Positions 12,323 to 24,210 of a DNA stretch of 64,000 nucleotides are shown piece by piece. The DNA is from Hypericum androsaemum (lineage: Eukaryota; Streptophyta; Magnoliopsida; Malpighiales; Hypericaceae), in the NCBI GenBank assembly GCA_963995505.1, contig OZ023189.1, forward strand, positions 2,059,155 through 2,123,154, given 5' to 3'. The position numbers and the translations under genes were made by a program. Below the pieces are notes generated by a model, which saw only the letters and a list, made by a program, of their open reading frames with translations, was not told the origin of the DNA and searched no databases. Within the stretch, counting starts at the first letter, position 1; every line of letters starts with the position of its first letter.

Positions 12323-14480
12323 TATTTGTTTATGATGTCTTTCTGTCTAATTTCATATTCATTTCGTATGGTCTTTCGCTATTTTATGTTAGTTGTGTTG
12401 TGAGAGTGTATATTTACTTTTTATCGTGTTTGTAGGAGTTTATGTAGGAGTTTAGGAGCTACCTGGAGCGAGGAACAAATGCTGACCTAGGAGCATAAGA
12501 GCGGGAGAAGTTCGTGAGGAAATTCAGAGCCAAGTCAAGCCAGCGTACGCTTAAACCTCATTACCACACGCTGGATTATGTGATTGAAGCTACCAACGTA
12601 CATGTAAACCTTACTAGCGTAAGCTGGATTTTGTGATGGCTACTATCAACGTATGCCTACTGCCAATCAACATGCGCTAACCCATGTGCCACGTCAAAAA
12701 AGTCATATAACATTTACGTATTTTTGTTGCCGTTTCTATTATTTCTCGGGGCAACTATATACTAGGATTTTTTCCTATTGGCGACCTCCTACCCATTAGA
12801 TTTTTTTCAACCTAGCTCTATATAAACCTGTAACGTCTAGATCAGTTTATATCTCTTTTTATATTACATACTCTTGTGTTGGTACCTTGGCGATTGTTTA
12901 TTTTGGTATTGAGACTTCCTTCATATTTGTGATTTCTTCCCTTTCACTTTATGTTTGTTATTATGCTTTTCATTATCATTATGTTCAGCATAACTACTAT
13001 GACTAGGGAGTAGTCCTTTTATTGAGTAATGTACATGTATGACGCAATTGTTAGATTAGGTTATGGGTTGATGTGAACCCCGTTACGGATCTAGCAGAAG
13101 CCAAATCTTCTATGTTCAGAATGATAGAGATCTCAACTGTTGTTTATGCCTCTGCAAGAACCTTGGCATTGAACAATCTTGACCACCCTGCAAAGTCAAG
13201 AGAACCTCGATCTTAAAGCGAATACACCACAAACGGTGGTGGATGAACTGTTTGATAAGTTGTTGTTCGTGCAAGGTTTGGTCAGCCCGCAAAAACCCAA
13301 AGAGTGTCAAAACTCATGAATTTTATTAAGCAAAAAGTGTCCCCCTTTATTCTGTTTGTGCCTCTATAAATAGGAAAAGTCAAGAGACTCCTAATTCAAA
13401 TTGAGATATACTCAAAACGAAATTATAGCATCCTAAACAGATTTGAACTTCTAAAAATAAAATTATCCTATAAGGGACTTCCTAGATAAACTAGAACACC
13501 TAAAAAATGGAATTATCAAATATCTAACTTCCTTGATAGTTTAGAACTCCTTAAAAAATGAAATTAAGATAGAATTAACAGCTGGAACACCCTTAACAAT
13601 GTGTATGGGCTTCTTATACACTCCTTGATCACCAATAGGCTTCATCAGATTGGCTTTAGCCCAAACTTCTTGAATTAAGCCATTGAACTCAGCTTGAAAC
13701 TTCTTAGCTCTTGCTCTTGTGACTGGTCCAATTGGCACTTGAACTTGATCCTTTGGTGCCCTTGTCATGGTAGTATGATTCACATCATGGGTTGAATATC
13801 TAGAGTAGTAGTTATTACTCGATGGGTGCAAAACTTAGTTTTGCTTAATCAACTTGGCTCTGAATCAAATCATATAAGGACTGATATGAGATTAGTAATG
13901 GTAGGAGCGATCCTTAGTTTAGTTTGGTTAAGGATTCTTCGAACTAAGTTATCCCTGAGAAATCTGAGAGTTTATTAGGGTAACAGAAACTGTCAAATAA
14001 TACATATTTAGGTAGGCAGAGAGAGATCTCACTATTGAGAAGTGATCCTTAAGGAGGGTTCCTTATATCTAGAATTAGATCTAGTTGTAGAGGTGGTTTA
14101 CCCTAGAGTTGGATTAGTGACCATGACTAGGTCGACTTTTAGTTTTGCTATCTAGCTATGAGAGCATTGGGTAATCGAATTAGATAACTCTGGATACTAG
14201 TTAGGTCATAATAAAATCCATAACCAACGTCTATCAACTCACTAGGGTGTCATACTCATCTTTACCATTGATATAGCCATCTCTTGTTTACCATTTTATT
14301 TATTTTATTTCAGTCATCTCTTTGCTTGTCATTAAAGAAGTGTGTTTGTCCCCTTTTTGTGTGATAAAACCTGCGAACTATTTTGTCTCAATTTGTGTGT
14401 CAATCCATCAGTTTGAACCTGCTTAGTCACTATATTATCTACATAGGTTAGATTAATTAATCGCTAAATTTACCCCTATA
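12323..14480 (+). mobile_element. Gypsy-type LTR material inserted in Copia-E, with a second Gypsy fragment nested inside
   Basis: The Copia-E RNase H sequence stops near 14480 and resumes near 12322, missing only about 16 codons, so the DNA between is an insertion. Its outer parts (12323 to about 13085 and about 13865-14480) lack coding capacity and resemble a plant Gypsy (Athila/Tat-like) LTR, with a TATA-like CTATATAAAC near 12820. The middle carries a minus-strand Gypsy end. Exact termini and target duplications could not be resolved. Confidence 0.4.
13090..13860 (-). mobile_element. Nested Gypsy fragment: polyprotein C-terminus and LTR
   Basis: The frame 13541-13831 on the minus strand contains GPVTRARAKKFQAEFNGLI, typical of the C-terminal end of plant Ty3/Gypsy polyproteins. 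It is followed (towards 13100) by an LTR-like stretch with a long leader and a CTATTTATAG motif near 13370. No reverse transcriptase or integrase remains. Boundaries are approximate. Confidence 0.55.
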
Positions 14481-17400
14481 ACCTGTCTCTTTGCTTACTT
14501 CCGTCACTACCACATACTCAACTTTTACAGTAGACAAAACTACGATCTTCTGCAACATTGAAGCCCAAGAAATTGTTGTACCATCCAAAGTAAACACATA
14601 CTCGGTTGTACTCCATCACTTGTCAAGGTCGCTTGACGCCAAATCTGTATAAAAATATCCAGTCAATTCAACTTTTCCACCCTCAAAATATAAGACCTTA
14701 TCTGCAGTGCTTCTCAAGTAACCAAGGTTCCACTTCATTACCATCCAATGTTGCTTGCTTGGATTGCTCATAAAGCCGCTCACTACTCCCACCGCATGTG
14801 CTATATCTGGCCTTTTAGACACCATGATATACATCAAATTTCTCACTATGGATGCATATGTAGTCTTATGTATTTGAGCTTTTTTCACTTGGCTTCTAGA
14901 TGAGTTCCTGTTAGATAGCTTAAAGTGTCCAGACAAGGGAATCTATCAAACTTCTTGTACCACTGTCTCAGAGCCTACTTTAAACCATACAAGCTATTCT
15001 TCAATCTGCAAATAAGCTTACTATTACCTTATGCTAAGTAACCTTCTAGATGCTTCATGTAAATCTCTTCATCTAGATAACCATGAAGAAAGACCGTCTT
15101 CGCATCCATCTGCTATAATATCAAGTTTTCTGCAGCAACCATACTTAACACGAGTCCAATAGTGATTAGCTTGACGACATGAGTAAAAAAGATTGGTATA
15201 GTCTGAAATCCTTTTACGAACAACCTTGTCTTGTAACAGTTGCTGTCATCTGTCTCATGCTTAACTCTATAAACCCACTTGTTATGTAATACCTTCTTGC
15301 CTTTAGTAAGTTTGACAAGTTCCCTGGTCTCTCTAGTCCTCAACGTCTCCATCTATTCATCCATATAAATTTCCACTTGCTCACTTGCTCACTGCATTAT
15401 ACCTCATCTGTCAACTTGAGGTAGTAGTTAGTGTGCGATTATCTATCTAGTGAACCACGCTGTCTGGTGGATCTCCTTTATAGAACCACCAGCGGTGGAG
15501 AAATTAGTTTCGTCATCTCAATATCGTGGTCATTCTGTACGATCCTGCTCCTACCTGAGTTTGAGATATCCAACTTGACAATCTTAGTATCTAAACCATC
15601 AGCATCTGACGCACTCAACTTGTACACGTACAGAACCTGCTCATTAAATATGACATCTCGACTCTGAATGTCCTTGCAATTCTTCTCATCTTAAATTCGA
15701 AATCAAAAATCATCACTGACATACCCTATAAACATGCACTTCACGTACTTAGCATCTAACTTTCTTCTATCAGCAACATCAACATGAACATAAGTAACAC
15801 AACTAAACACCCGAAGAAAAAAGAGCTCAATCTCCTTACAACTCCAAACCACCTATAGTATTCCTTTCTCCAAAGGGGTTGATGGTCCTCTGTTGATCAA
15901 GAAAGCAATTGTGTTAATTTCATCTGCCCGAAATATCTTTTGTAACTCATAGTTCAATCTCATGCACCTGTGTCTTTCATTTAGCATTTTATTCATACGT
16001 CCATCGATACCATTCTGCTGGGGGGTTCCACTCATTGTCTTCTCCATGCGAATACCATACGCTGCACAATACTTCTAGGACTTCTTGAGCTTGTACTTTC
16101 TGTCATTATATTATCTCAAGCACTTCAACTTAAGACATATTTTATTTTCAACTAGAGTTCTTCGCTTTCTGAAGGCGTATAAGGGGCATCATACTTATTT
16201 TTCAGAGATTGGACTCATACCTTTCTCGTGGAATCATTAATGAAGATCATATAATAAGACACACCATCCATAAATGTCACTGGCCCTAGACCCCACAGGT
16301 CACTACATACCAACTCGAGCCAGTGCTCCTTGAGAGATGTGTCACCTTTCAAAAAATTCATTTATCTTCAGCTTTCTGAAAACATATCCTAGAAAAGACC
16401 GAAGTCAATTGTTTTGGACTTGGTAGCTTCCGTTTTGAACATAATACCTTCATCCCCTTCTCACTCATATGGCCAAATTAACTATGCGACAAATCTGCAT
16501 CACTTGTCACACTTACAAGGTTGTTGCTATATATGTGTTCTTCATCATGTACAATGTACCCACCTTATTTCCTTGAGCCATTACCCTAGAGCAAATTTCT
16601 CTTCAGTCCTGAAATATGCCTAACCCCTCTCAACTACAATGTAGATCCATTTGGGGTATTAATCTGAACATATCCCATTCCTACGATCTACCAAGGCTCA
16701 TCATCAACAAGAAAAATCTTTCCAAAATCACCTAAGTTATAATGCTAAATTATGTCTACGCTATTACATTAATGAAATGATGCTCCTGAATCTAACACTG
16801 ATGACTTCAATGGACTACTCACACTCAAGACCAATGCATATGCAATCTCATTTGTGGTTGCGTTAGTTGACTTGTCATCCTTCTGCAATTCCGTGCACTG
16901 GTTTCTAAAGTGACCGTACTGATCACAATTCCAACACTTAACTAAGCATCTATCCTTCTTCGACGCACTTCTCAGTTTGGCCTTTGATTTTCCTTGATTT
17001 GACTTTGACTTCGACTTAGACTCTGAACTTCCTCTACTTTATATACTCTAAGCTGGACCTGAGGCTATATATGATTCTCTCATATGAATCTCTTTGCTCA
17101 TGATCAAATTTATAACCTCGTCAAACTTGAGCTTCACCATCCCTGTTGAAGCACTGACACTTGTAATAGTTTTGCTTCAACTCTGAGGTAAAGAAGATAG
17201 TAAAATTAAGACTTGTAATTCGTCGTCAAAATCAATCTCAACCGAGCTCAGCTCGCCTATTGTCATGCTAATCTCATTAAGATGTTTGGCCTTTGATGTA
17301 CTCTCTGCCATCCTTAGGCTAAACAACCTCCTCATCAGGTGCACCTTGTTCGTAACTTACAGCTACTCATACATATGAGACAATGCCTCCAACATCTATT

Positions 17401-17660
17401 TTGTAGTCTTTTGCTTTAAATGAGTATAAGGAGACGGGCTTCACCAAGCAGGTGCTCCAATTTTCCCACCCATTAACTTTTAGTTCCCTTCCTTCATGTC
17501 TTTTTGGGCTTCACCAAGCAGTTGCTACAAATCCTTGTTATAGAGGTAGTCCTCGATATGCATCTTCCAAAATCTAAAGTGTGCTCCATCAAACTTCTCA
17601 GCTGTTGACTTTACTTTGTCCATCATGACTGCTCTCTCCCACCGGTCCCTTACCCTTGAA
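14480..17660 (-). pseudogene. Copia-E gag-pol remains
   Basis: Reading the minus strand from 17660 downwards, the remains appear in Copia order. Gag starts near 17632 with a conserved EKFDGAHFRFWKM phrase, and a CCHC zinc knuckle (CWNCDQYGHFRNQC) lies near 16900-16950. Next come a protease-like DSGASFH near 16800, an integrase piece at 15853-16047 (TPQQNGI), reverse transcriptase pieces around 15113-15352 (HNKWVYRVKHE), and RNase H pieces at 14480-14936 (SKRPDIAHAVGVVS). Many stops and frameshifts separate them. The lineage resembles TNT1-like Copia elements. The 3' part of RNase H is displaced to 12082-12322 by an insertion. Confidence 0.75.
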
Positions 17661-17672
17661 GCTCTGATATTA
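17661..17672 (-). other. Degenerate primer-binding site of Copia-E
   Basis: The minus strand reads TAATATCAGAGC directly inside the 5' LTR end (LTR edge at 17675). It is one change from the TGGTATCAGAGC type that pairs with initiator methionine tRNA, the standard plant Copia primer. It fixes the 5' end of the internal region. Confidence 0.65.
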
Positions 17673-17674
17673 GT

Positions 17675-17750
17675 TGTTGGGATTAGAATTAAAGTTGTGC
17701 GAGTGTTGAGGTACAAAAATATTAAGGATCGAGAAAGGTGTTGAGATGTT
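17675..17750 (-). repeat. 5' LTR edge of Copia-E
   Basis: The plus strand begins TGTTGGGATTAG at 17675, so the minus-strand LTR ends CCCAACA just before the primer site. Similarity to a Copia LTR ends within about 80 bases, where a different repeat-rich segment starts. No clean second copy of this LTR edge was found. Confidence 0.45.
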
Positions 17751-17751
17751 G

Positions 17752-17998
17752 TTAGCCATCCTCGCATTGAGACGTTTCGCCTTCAGATATCTCGCCTTGG
17801 GTCTACATTTGGGATGTCTCTCCTTGGGTCTCGACTTAAGATGTCTTGTCTTGGGACATCTCGCATTGGGACGTCTTGACTTAGGATGTCTAGCCCTGGG
17901 TCTTGATACGTCTCACCCTAGGTCTCGACTTGGGATCTCTCGCCTTGGGTCAAGACTTGGGACGTCTCTACTTGGGACATCTTATCTTGGAATGCCGC
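17752..17998. repeat. Degenerate tandem repeat, about 16-bp unit
   Basis: Variants of CTTGGGACGTCTCGC repeat about fifteen times with substitutions. Open frames across it encode only repetitive Leu/Gly/Arg-rich sequence and are artefacts. The array lies at the start of a longer LTR-like segment. Confidence 0.7.
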
Positions 17999-19080
17999 CT
18001 TGCACCCCGAAAGGAGCAGGCGCACCCCTGCACCTCCAAGGAGGTGAGTGCACTCCTACCCCTCCAAGGAGGCAGGTGCACCCCTGCGCCTAGGAGAGGG
18101 CGTAACCCTGCACCTCGGTGCATGGTGGATGGTGCAACCCTGCACCTGCTTGGTAGATTGGGGTGTGCACCCCGGTCATGCTTCCTAGTGCATTGACTAG
18201 TTCAAGTGCACGTTTGGCTATGTGTTATTGACCGTTGGGAAGAGTTTTGGAGAGTCTAAGTGGAATCGGGAATCTTCAGAAGACGAGCTCAAAGGACCGC
18301 ACTAACTCAGGCTTATAGAGTTGTAAATGGACACGATCTCCTGGGAGCTTTCCTGGTGCTTAGTGTGAGGGGAAGTTCACCTCGGGTCTGAATGAAGAGG
18401 AGCTGGCTTTGGGCATCATTGGGTTGTAGCTCGCCTCAAGTTAACTTAAAGAGAGTGAGCCCACCTCGAAGGTACTCTCGACCTATTTTGGTATACTTAG
18501 TTTAGATACTGAGTACGTGGAGTCAGTTTAACATGACTTAGGTTCTCCTATACAAGGCCGAAGCAAGGTTTTCCTATATTTGATATGACCTAAGTAAGGT
18601 CTTCTTATATTGGACACAATTAAGTTAGGTTTTCCTATATGGGACACGACCTATGTCTGATTTTTCTATATTGAACACGACCGGGGCTAGATTAGATTTC
18701 TATATATAAGGAGAGCTTAGGCAAAGGAGCAAGAGATTACAAAAATCATACCAAAATTCCTAGCTCTTAAGCTCTTTCTCTTTACCATTGTTGCACCTAC
18801 CCTTTTGTTTAGTTTCTTTAATTTTCGCAATAAAGATACAAGATTCCCAAAATTTGTTTACTTTCGTTACTTTTCGAAACACACCCACGTTCGTTGGATA
18901 GTTCTTAGGACGACTACTCCGAATTCGTCTCGAGATCACTCTTGCGTTCTCATCATCTTTCCACCAAAACAACAAGAAATCAATGAAACTAAAGAAAAGA
19001 GAAATAAATATTTGGTTACCCACGTTGTCAAACTGACTATGTCTAAGGACTCTACCAAGCTAGGGTTTCTCCACTAGTAT
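17752..19080 (+). mobile_element. Repeat-rich LTR-like segment, plus orientation
   Basis: After the 16-bp array comes a second imperfect repeat (CACCCCTGCACCTCC-like, 17995-18150) and then about four copies of a 37-bp phrase containing TTTTCCTATATTGGACACGACC (18500-18680). A good TATA-like TATATATAAGGAG follows near 18703-18715, with a possible leader behind it. This layout suits a U3-R region of an LTR inserted in the Copia-E LTR. No coding region or matching second LTR is present in the window, so it may be a solo LTR. Confidence 0.4.
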
Positions 19081-20586
19081 TTTTTTTATGACAACGATTA
19101 TATAGGTACATGTAGGTATATATTAGAAACAACCATAACATGGTTAGAGAGCCCTAAACATAAAAATATTAAGATTGTACATCGCCCCTGTAACATTCTG
19201 TTTCTCCCCTCCAGCTTAAGTATTTTGTGTTTTCAGTTGTTGAACTAATGTATTTTGTGTTTTCAGTTGTTGATTCCCTTTGTCCGCACGTCTAACAGGG
19301 GCGTTTCGAGCAAAGGTTCATCCCAAAAAAAATTCTAAAACCTAACACAAATCATAAAAAACCCAACAAAAGATTTATAATAACAATAACGAAGAACCTT
19401 GAAAAATGATTATTAACAAAACACCCTAAATAAACGAGAATAAAGGAAACTTATCAAAATACTCGTAACTAATCCTACACAATAGTGGTCATTAGATACA
19501 TAATTTCAAAATTTCACCCAAAAAAAATAATTTCAAAATTTGTTATAAAATTGTTGATAGAAAGATCTTAAATTATACTCCATGTGCACGTTGAATAGTA
19601 GACCAAGTTCTAAGCTGCACACAGCTCAACCTACGACGACTATTGTTCCATAATTTGTTTCGCAATCTACATGTATCACTTGTAAATTTAATGGTCAAAA
19701 TTTTACGAGGGATAATTTCATGATAATACTCACAAGGTTCATTTTCTGTTTCCTGAATCTTATTAAATTGAATGGTTCAAAATGTTTCACTAAAAATCAC
19801 CAAAAAAATTACTGCAATCACGACCAATTAGCAATTACAGAATAACAGGAAATTTAAAGGTAAATTTACATAATCATATGTAAAATTTATGAAAATTTAA
19901 AAGTAAGTTTACGAGACAGCTGAAAAAATTACGCATTAAATGAAAATTTTACGATTCAATTTTTTACCACTTTCCATAAGTTACTAACAAAAAAAAAACT
20001 TTCTACAAGTTCAATCAATTTTTTTCAAGGTTATAGTTGTAGCATTAGGAATTTAGTTAATTTTCACTATCCGTTTGTGAGATAGCTTAGTATAGATGAC
20101 TTATTTGAGGTTTGGACTTTTATGTACCTTTTTTCTTTTCTCTTGATTGATAAAATCTCCATTTATTTGCTTAGCCCTTGTCTCCGTGGTGGTTGGTGCT
20201 TGCACCATATGGATCAAGAGTTCAAGGCATATTACTTTATCCAAAAAAAAAAACTCCATTTATTTAAAAAATAAAAATTTTTCAAAGAAAATAATGAAAA
20301 TTTAAAGTTATCAATGATAAGTTATGTGAAAAAACCATTTATTTTAATTAGCAGAGATCCACAAAACTTGCTGTAAGCATGTTCGTAATACTTTGTGATT
20401 TGTCTAAGCTTCCCTTTCATTTGGAATCAACTTTTGGTGTTCAATTTGGTGGCGGGAAGAGACCACGTGTGGCTGTCGCTTGAGCGATTTTTGCCTGAAA
20501 AGGCTTTCGAGCTGTGATGGAAAGGCATTAAAGAGATGATCTTCTTCCGACACCTGTCTTCCTAGGACACGGTCACTGGTCATGCA
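19081..20586. other. AT-rich intergenic DNA
   Basis: No gene is seen. A 29-base phrase around ATTTTGTGTTTTCAGTTGTTGA is tandemly repeated near 19220-19275. The remainder has long A and T runs. Confidence 0.5.
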
Positions 20587-20595
20587 TTGTTCTTT

Positions 20596-21514
20596 GGGAA
20601 AAGTCCACTTTCGTACCCTGTGGTATCGACCAAAATCACTTTAGTACCCTGTGGTAAAAAACTGATCAATCGAGTCATATTTATTCCAATTAACATCAAA
20701 AAGGGCCTCGGGCAGCTGCCCGGAGCTGCCCGGAGCTACCCGCCCGCTGCCCGGGCCACGTGGTCAGCCACGTCACCAATTTTGGTGACGTGGCGCCACG
20801 TCACCAAGAGGAGGAGGAGGAGACGGGGAGGAGGAGGAGGAGGAGGAGGAGGAGGAGGGGGAGGAGGGGAGGAGGAGGAGGAGGAGGAACGCGGAGGAGG
20901 AGGAGGAACGCGGGGAGGAGGAGGAGGAGGAGGAACGCGGGGAGGAGGAGGAGGAGGAGGAGGAGGAGGGGAGGAGGAGGAGGAGGAGGAACGCGGAGGA
21001 GGAGGAGGAGGAACGCGGGGAGGAGGAGGAGGAGGAGGGGAGGAGGAGGAGGAGGAGGAACGCGGAGGAGGAGGAGGAACGCGGGGAGGAGGAGGAGGAG
21101 GAGGAACGCGGGGAGGAGGAGGAGGAGGAGGAGGGGGATGCGGGGAGGAGGAGGAGGAGGAGGAACGCGGGGAGGAGGAGGAGGAGGAGGAGGAGGAGGA
21201 GGGGAGGAGGAGGAGGAGGAGGAGGAGGAGGAGGAGGAACGCGGAGGAGGAGGAGGAGGAGGAGGAGGAGGGGAGGAGGAGGAGGAGGAGGAAAATCGGA
21301 GGAGGAGGAGGAGGGGTGACGTGGCGCCACGTCACCAAAATTGGTGACGTGGCTGACCACGTGGCCCGGGCAGCGGGCGGGTAGCTCCGGGCAGCTGCCC
21401 GAGGCCCTTTTTGATGTTAATTGGAATAAGTATGACTCGATTGATCGGTTTTTTACCACAGGGTACTAAAGTGATTTTGGTCGATACCATAGGGTACGAA
21501 AGTGGACTTTTCCC
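20596..21514. mobile_element. Non-autonomous Mutator-like foldback element (919 bp)
   Basis: The element has long terminal inverted repeats, 20596-20805 (left) and 21315-21514 (right), which differ at about three positions plus one extra 10-bp copy of AGCTGCCCGG on the left. It is flanked by a perfect 9-bp direct repeat, TTGTTCTTT, at 20587-20595 and 21515-21523. A 9-bp duplication with long inverted repeats is diagnostic of the Mutator superfamily. The interior is only a purine (GGA)n array, with no transposase. High arm identity suggests a recent insertion. The inner end of each arm is a 22-bp perfect palindrome (20784-20805 and 21315-21336), and each arm contains several ACGT-core motifs. 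Confidence 0.9.
20806..21314 (+). repeat. (GGA)n purine minisatellite with AACGCGG interruptions
   Basis: About 510 bases of GGA/GAG repeats on the + strand are interrupted about ten times by AACGCGG, giving a loose higher-order unit of GGGGAGGAGGAGGAGGAAC-type. Long open frames on both strands encode only Gly/Glu/Arg or Pro/Ser/Leu runs and are repeat artefacts. Such a tract can form G-quadruplex or triplex DNA. Confidence 0.9.
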
Positions 21515-21736
21515 TTGTTCTTTTGGTTTCTTTTTCCCTTTTTTTTGAGAAAGAAAATGGGAGCCGACTCTACTTGGTTTCTTTTTCCCATTAATCAATC
21601 AATATATACATGTAATGGAGCCAAACAAGTAGTTTTTTAATAGGGAGCCAATCAAGTAGTAGTGAACTTTATGAATTTTCAAAAAAGTTTTATCAAAGTG
21701 ATTAGTTGATTCAATAAATGTTCAACACAATTAATA

Positions 21737-22322
21737 CAGTAAAATCTCTCTAAAATAATATTGTTGGGACCGAAGAAAATTATCACTTTAGGGAGGTTAT
21801 CATATAAGAGGAGATTACGTTTTTTTACTACAAAAAAATTATTGTGTAATTCTCACATGTCCAAGACATCTATCATCTACACTCCGACCGAACAAGTTAT
21901 TGTTGATGCAATTTTGAATCAATCAAATAAAAGTGCAACTGAGGTGGATGATGATGATAGTCACGAGATACCTAAAATCTCGACTTGTAGCGTTATTCAA
22001 TACTACACTCGATTGAAATATTTTTTACAACAAAATGGCGATCACAATGACCATTTGAAGACAATTCAAAAGATGACGAATTAACATCTTAAAATAATTT
22101 TCAAATTTGCAAAGTACGTAAAAATATATGTATTTATTCAAAATATCACTTTATGCAAAAATTGGGATCGGAATTTTACACTAATATTTTCTAAAAAAGT
22201 ATTAGTTATTACGATGGAGGGGTTATTAAATTTTAACACTGGTCCCGACTCGGGACCAGAACTTTTTATCAGTTTAGAGAGGTTATCACTTTAGAAAGAA
22301 TCATTTTACAGAGGTTTTACTG
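21737..22322 (+). mobile_element. Pogo-like element (Emigrant/Lemi1 type)
   Basis: The ends are CAGTAAAATCTCTCTAAAAT (left) and the complement CAGTAAAACCTCTGTAAAAT (right), with TA on both sides (21735-21736 and 22323-22324). Emigrant MITEs and the related pogo-like Lemi1 of Arabidopsis have CAGTAAAACCTC termini and insert at TA. At about 586 bp this copy is internally deleted, but it keeps a coding remnant. Confidence 0.75.
21761..22084 (+). pseudogene. C-terminal remnant of pogo/Tigger transposase
   Basis: The frame includes YTPTEQVIVDAILNQ, an acidic EVDDDDSHEIP patch and a predicted helical tail ending RLKYFLQQNGDHNDHLKTI. This layout (an IV.AV-type helix, an acidic stretch, then a helix) is the usual C-terminus of CENP-B-like pogo/Tigger transposases. 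The DNA-binding and DDE catalytic domains are absent. The upstream ATG at 21761 lies in the inverted repeat and is probably not a real start. Confidence 0.5.
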
Positions 22323-22324
22323 TA

Positions 22325-24210
22325 TAAGTTTGGAGCCGACTCTTGATGTGGCATGCATGTGCTGTTTAATTATTTATAGTTGTTTTCCAACCAAAAAAGG
22401 GAAATAATGTCCAAAGAGCAATTAAGGCGACATTAATTAACAACTAAGAGTTCTCAAAAAATTAACAACTAAGAGATAAAGTGTTTGCATTCCGGCTGTC
22501 CTTGTCATGTCAGTATAAGTGGATTCATATGCTTACCCAAAGCATAACTTCACGATTAAGCTAGCTTAAGTTTTAATTGCCCGTAAATTAATGTTTAGTC
22601 AGTCGTTGTAGAATTGGAGTCCAACCTTTAATGTTGATTTTTTACGACTGCCCTTTAATGTTGATATATGTGTCCAAGTAGAATTGAGGGATTTTTATTT
22701 TTATTTTTATTTTTAAGAAAAAGCTTTATTAATAAGAAAAGAAAGGGGAAGGGAAAATTTATACTCATTTATTTCTTTTAAAATTTATATTTCTGATACA
22801 AATCCATATAAATATATTAAATGGTTAATTCGGATATTTAATTAATACATACATATTTACTATTATAGTATTTTAATGAGACTTTCGCATTAAAAAATCA
22901 TATCATATATCTCTAGTTCTGTCCAGAAGACGTACCAAATGTACCCTAGAAGTGTAACAAATTCTAATCTAGAAGTCTAAATTCCTCCGCATCGTCCTTT
23001 CCAAATTTTCTAAGAACTGAATCCGCTTCCTTGCTTTGGAAAACAAATCATAATTACATCAACTCTCACATTTTTTGATAGGTAATTTTTACACTGAACC
23101 CTTGAAACTCTTAGAAATAGTATATTTTTTGTGCTGCTACACTCCTCTTTAGGTGGAACCAACCAACTCTCACGTTGTAATTTATTCTAAGTAATTCAAC
23201 ACATATTCAACACAATGAGGAATCTATCTCGTGTTGGCCTCCTAATCCATTCGAATGCAAAATGCGCGCCCTATATAATACAGAGATGGAGACCCGAAGT
23301 TTGGGCGAACTAGCACTAGTTTTATAAAATTTTACTTGAAAATAGTGAAAGCGGAAATCACATGTTCATAAATTGCTCCTTCGCTAATAGTATATGGAGC
23401 TAGATGTGCCTATGAATCAAATTCAAATTATGAAAATTTATGATTTGTAAAATAACTTATTAGATCACATTTTTAACATTAGGTGGGACGTGTTGATCAC
23501 TTTGACAGATCTAATTTCTTCTCCAGATTAGTACTGTAATCAGGTTGTCTCTCTCTCGAACAACCAAGACGATCTTGAACACTTTATTAGAAAAGAAGCT
23601 AGGACCTCGAATCTTGCTTCGGATTGGGAGCACTAATCCACCAATTAACTGGTTTGTGCCTTCCTTATCCCCTCATCAATCTTTTACTTCTTCACTAATT
23701 GCGAGAAATCAAATCTAGACAAGACCTTAATTTTCAGAGCATCTCAACTTTACCTGATAAGAGTGTATAAATTAGCATTATCATCATTACAATTGGTTTT
23801 GGTGCACTAATTCGAGGGAAGCCGAATATTCGGAATCGGGCGAACCTTTTTCCTGTAATTTAGTCTAACTTTTGATGACAAATGCTGCTGGCTCACCGGA
23901 CCATGATGGGAATTTTTTTTATGATTTTATATTTCTTATACAATCCCAACAGCCACTTGTGAATTTTCACTAGTACAGTAGTTCCGAATTTTCTATTTAC
24001 AAATTACCATATAAAAAGTTCTCTGTATCGACTAAATTAATCAATACTGAAATTAAACTTGCATCTAAAATTCCCAGGGATTACAGTTTTAAATAATTTA
24101 TTGCAAAATATTATTGCCTTCGTCAAATTTAAACATATGCTAAACCAAGTTATCACCTTTCAAATATGTTGACATGTGGCCGCCTAGAACACGTTGCCTC
24201 TCTTTTTTTT
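22325..24210. other. AT-rich intergenic DNA
   Basis: No open frame or RNA gene of note. An A/T run and short poly-A-like stretches occur near 22680-22740. Confidence 0.5.

Noticed and set aside
17746..18196. Leu/Gly-rich frames of about 100 codons
   Set aside because: They follow the period of the 16-bp tandem repeat.
20806..21314. Regular repeats that might suggest a CRISPR array
   Set aside because: The repeats are simple GGA units without unique spacers, in a plant nuclear context, and lie inside a transposon.
20587..21459. Open frames of 195-265 codons on both strands across the GGA array
   Set aside because: They encode only Gly/Glu/Arg or Pro/Ser/Leu runs, are open in several frames at once, and coincide with the (GGA)n repeat.
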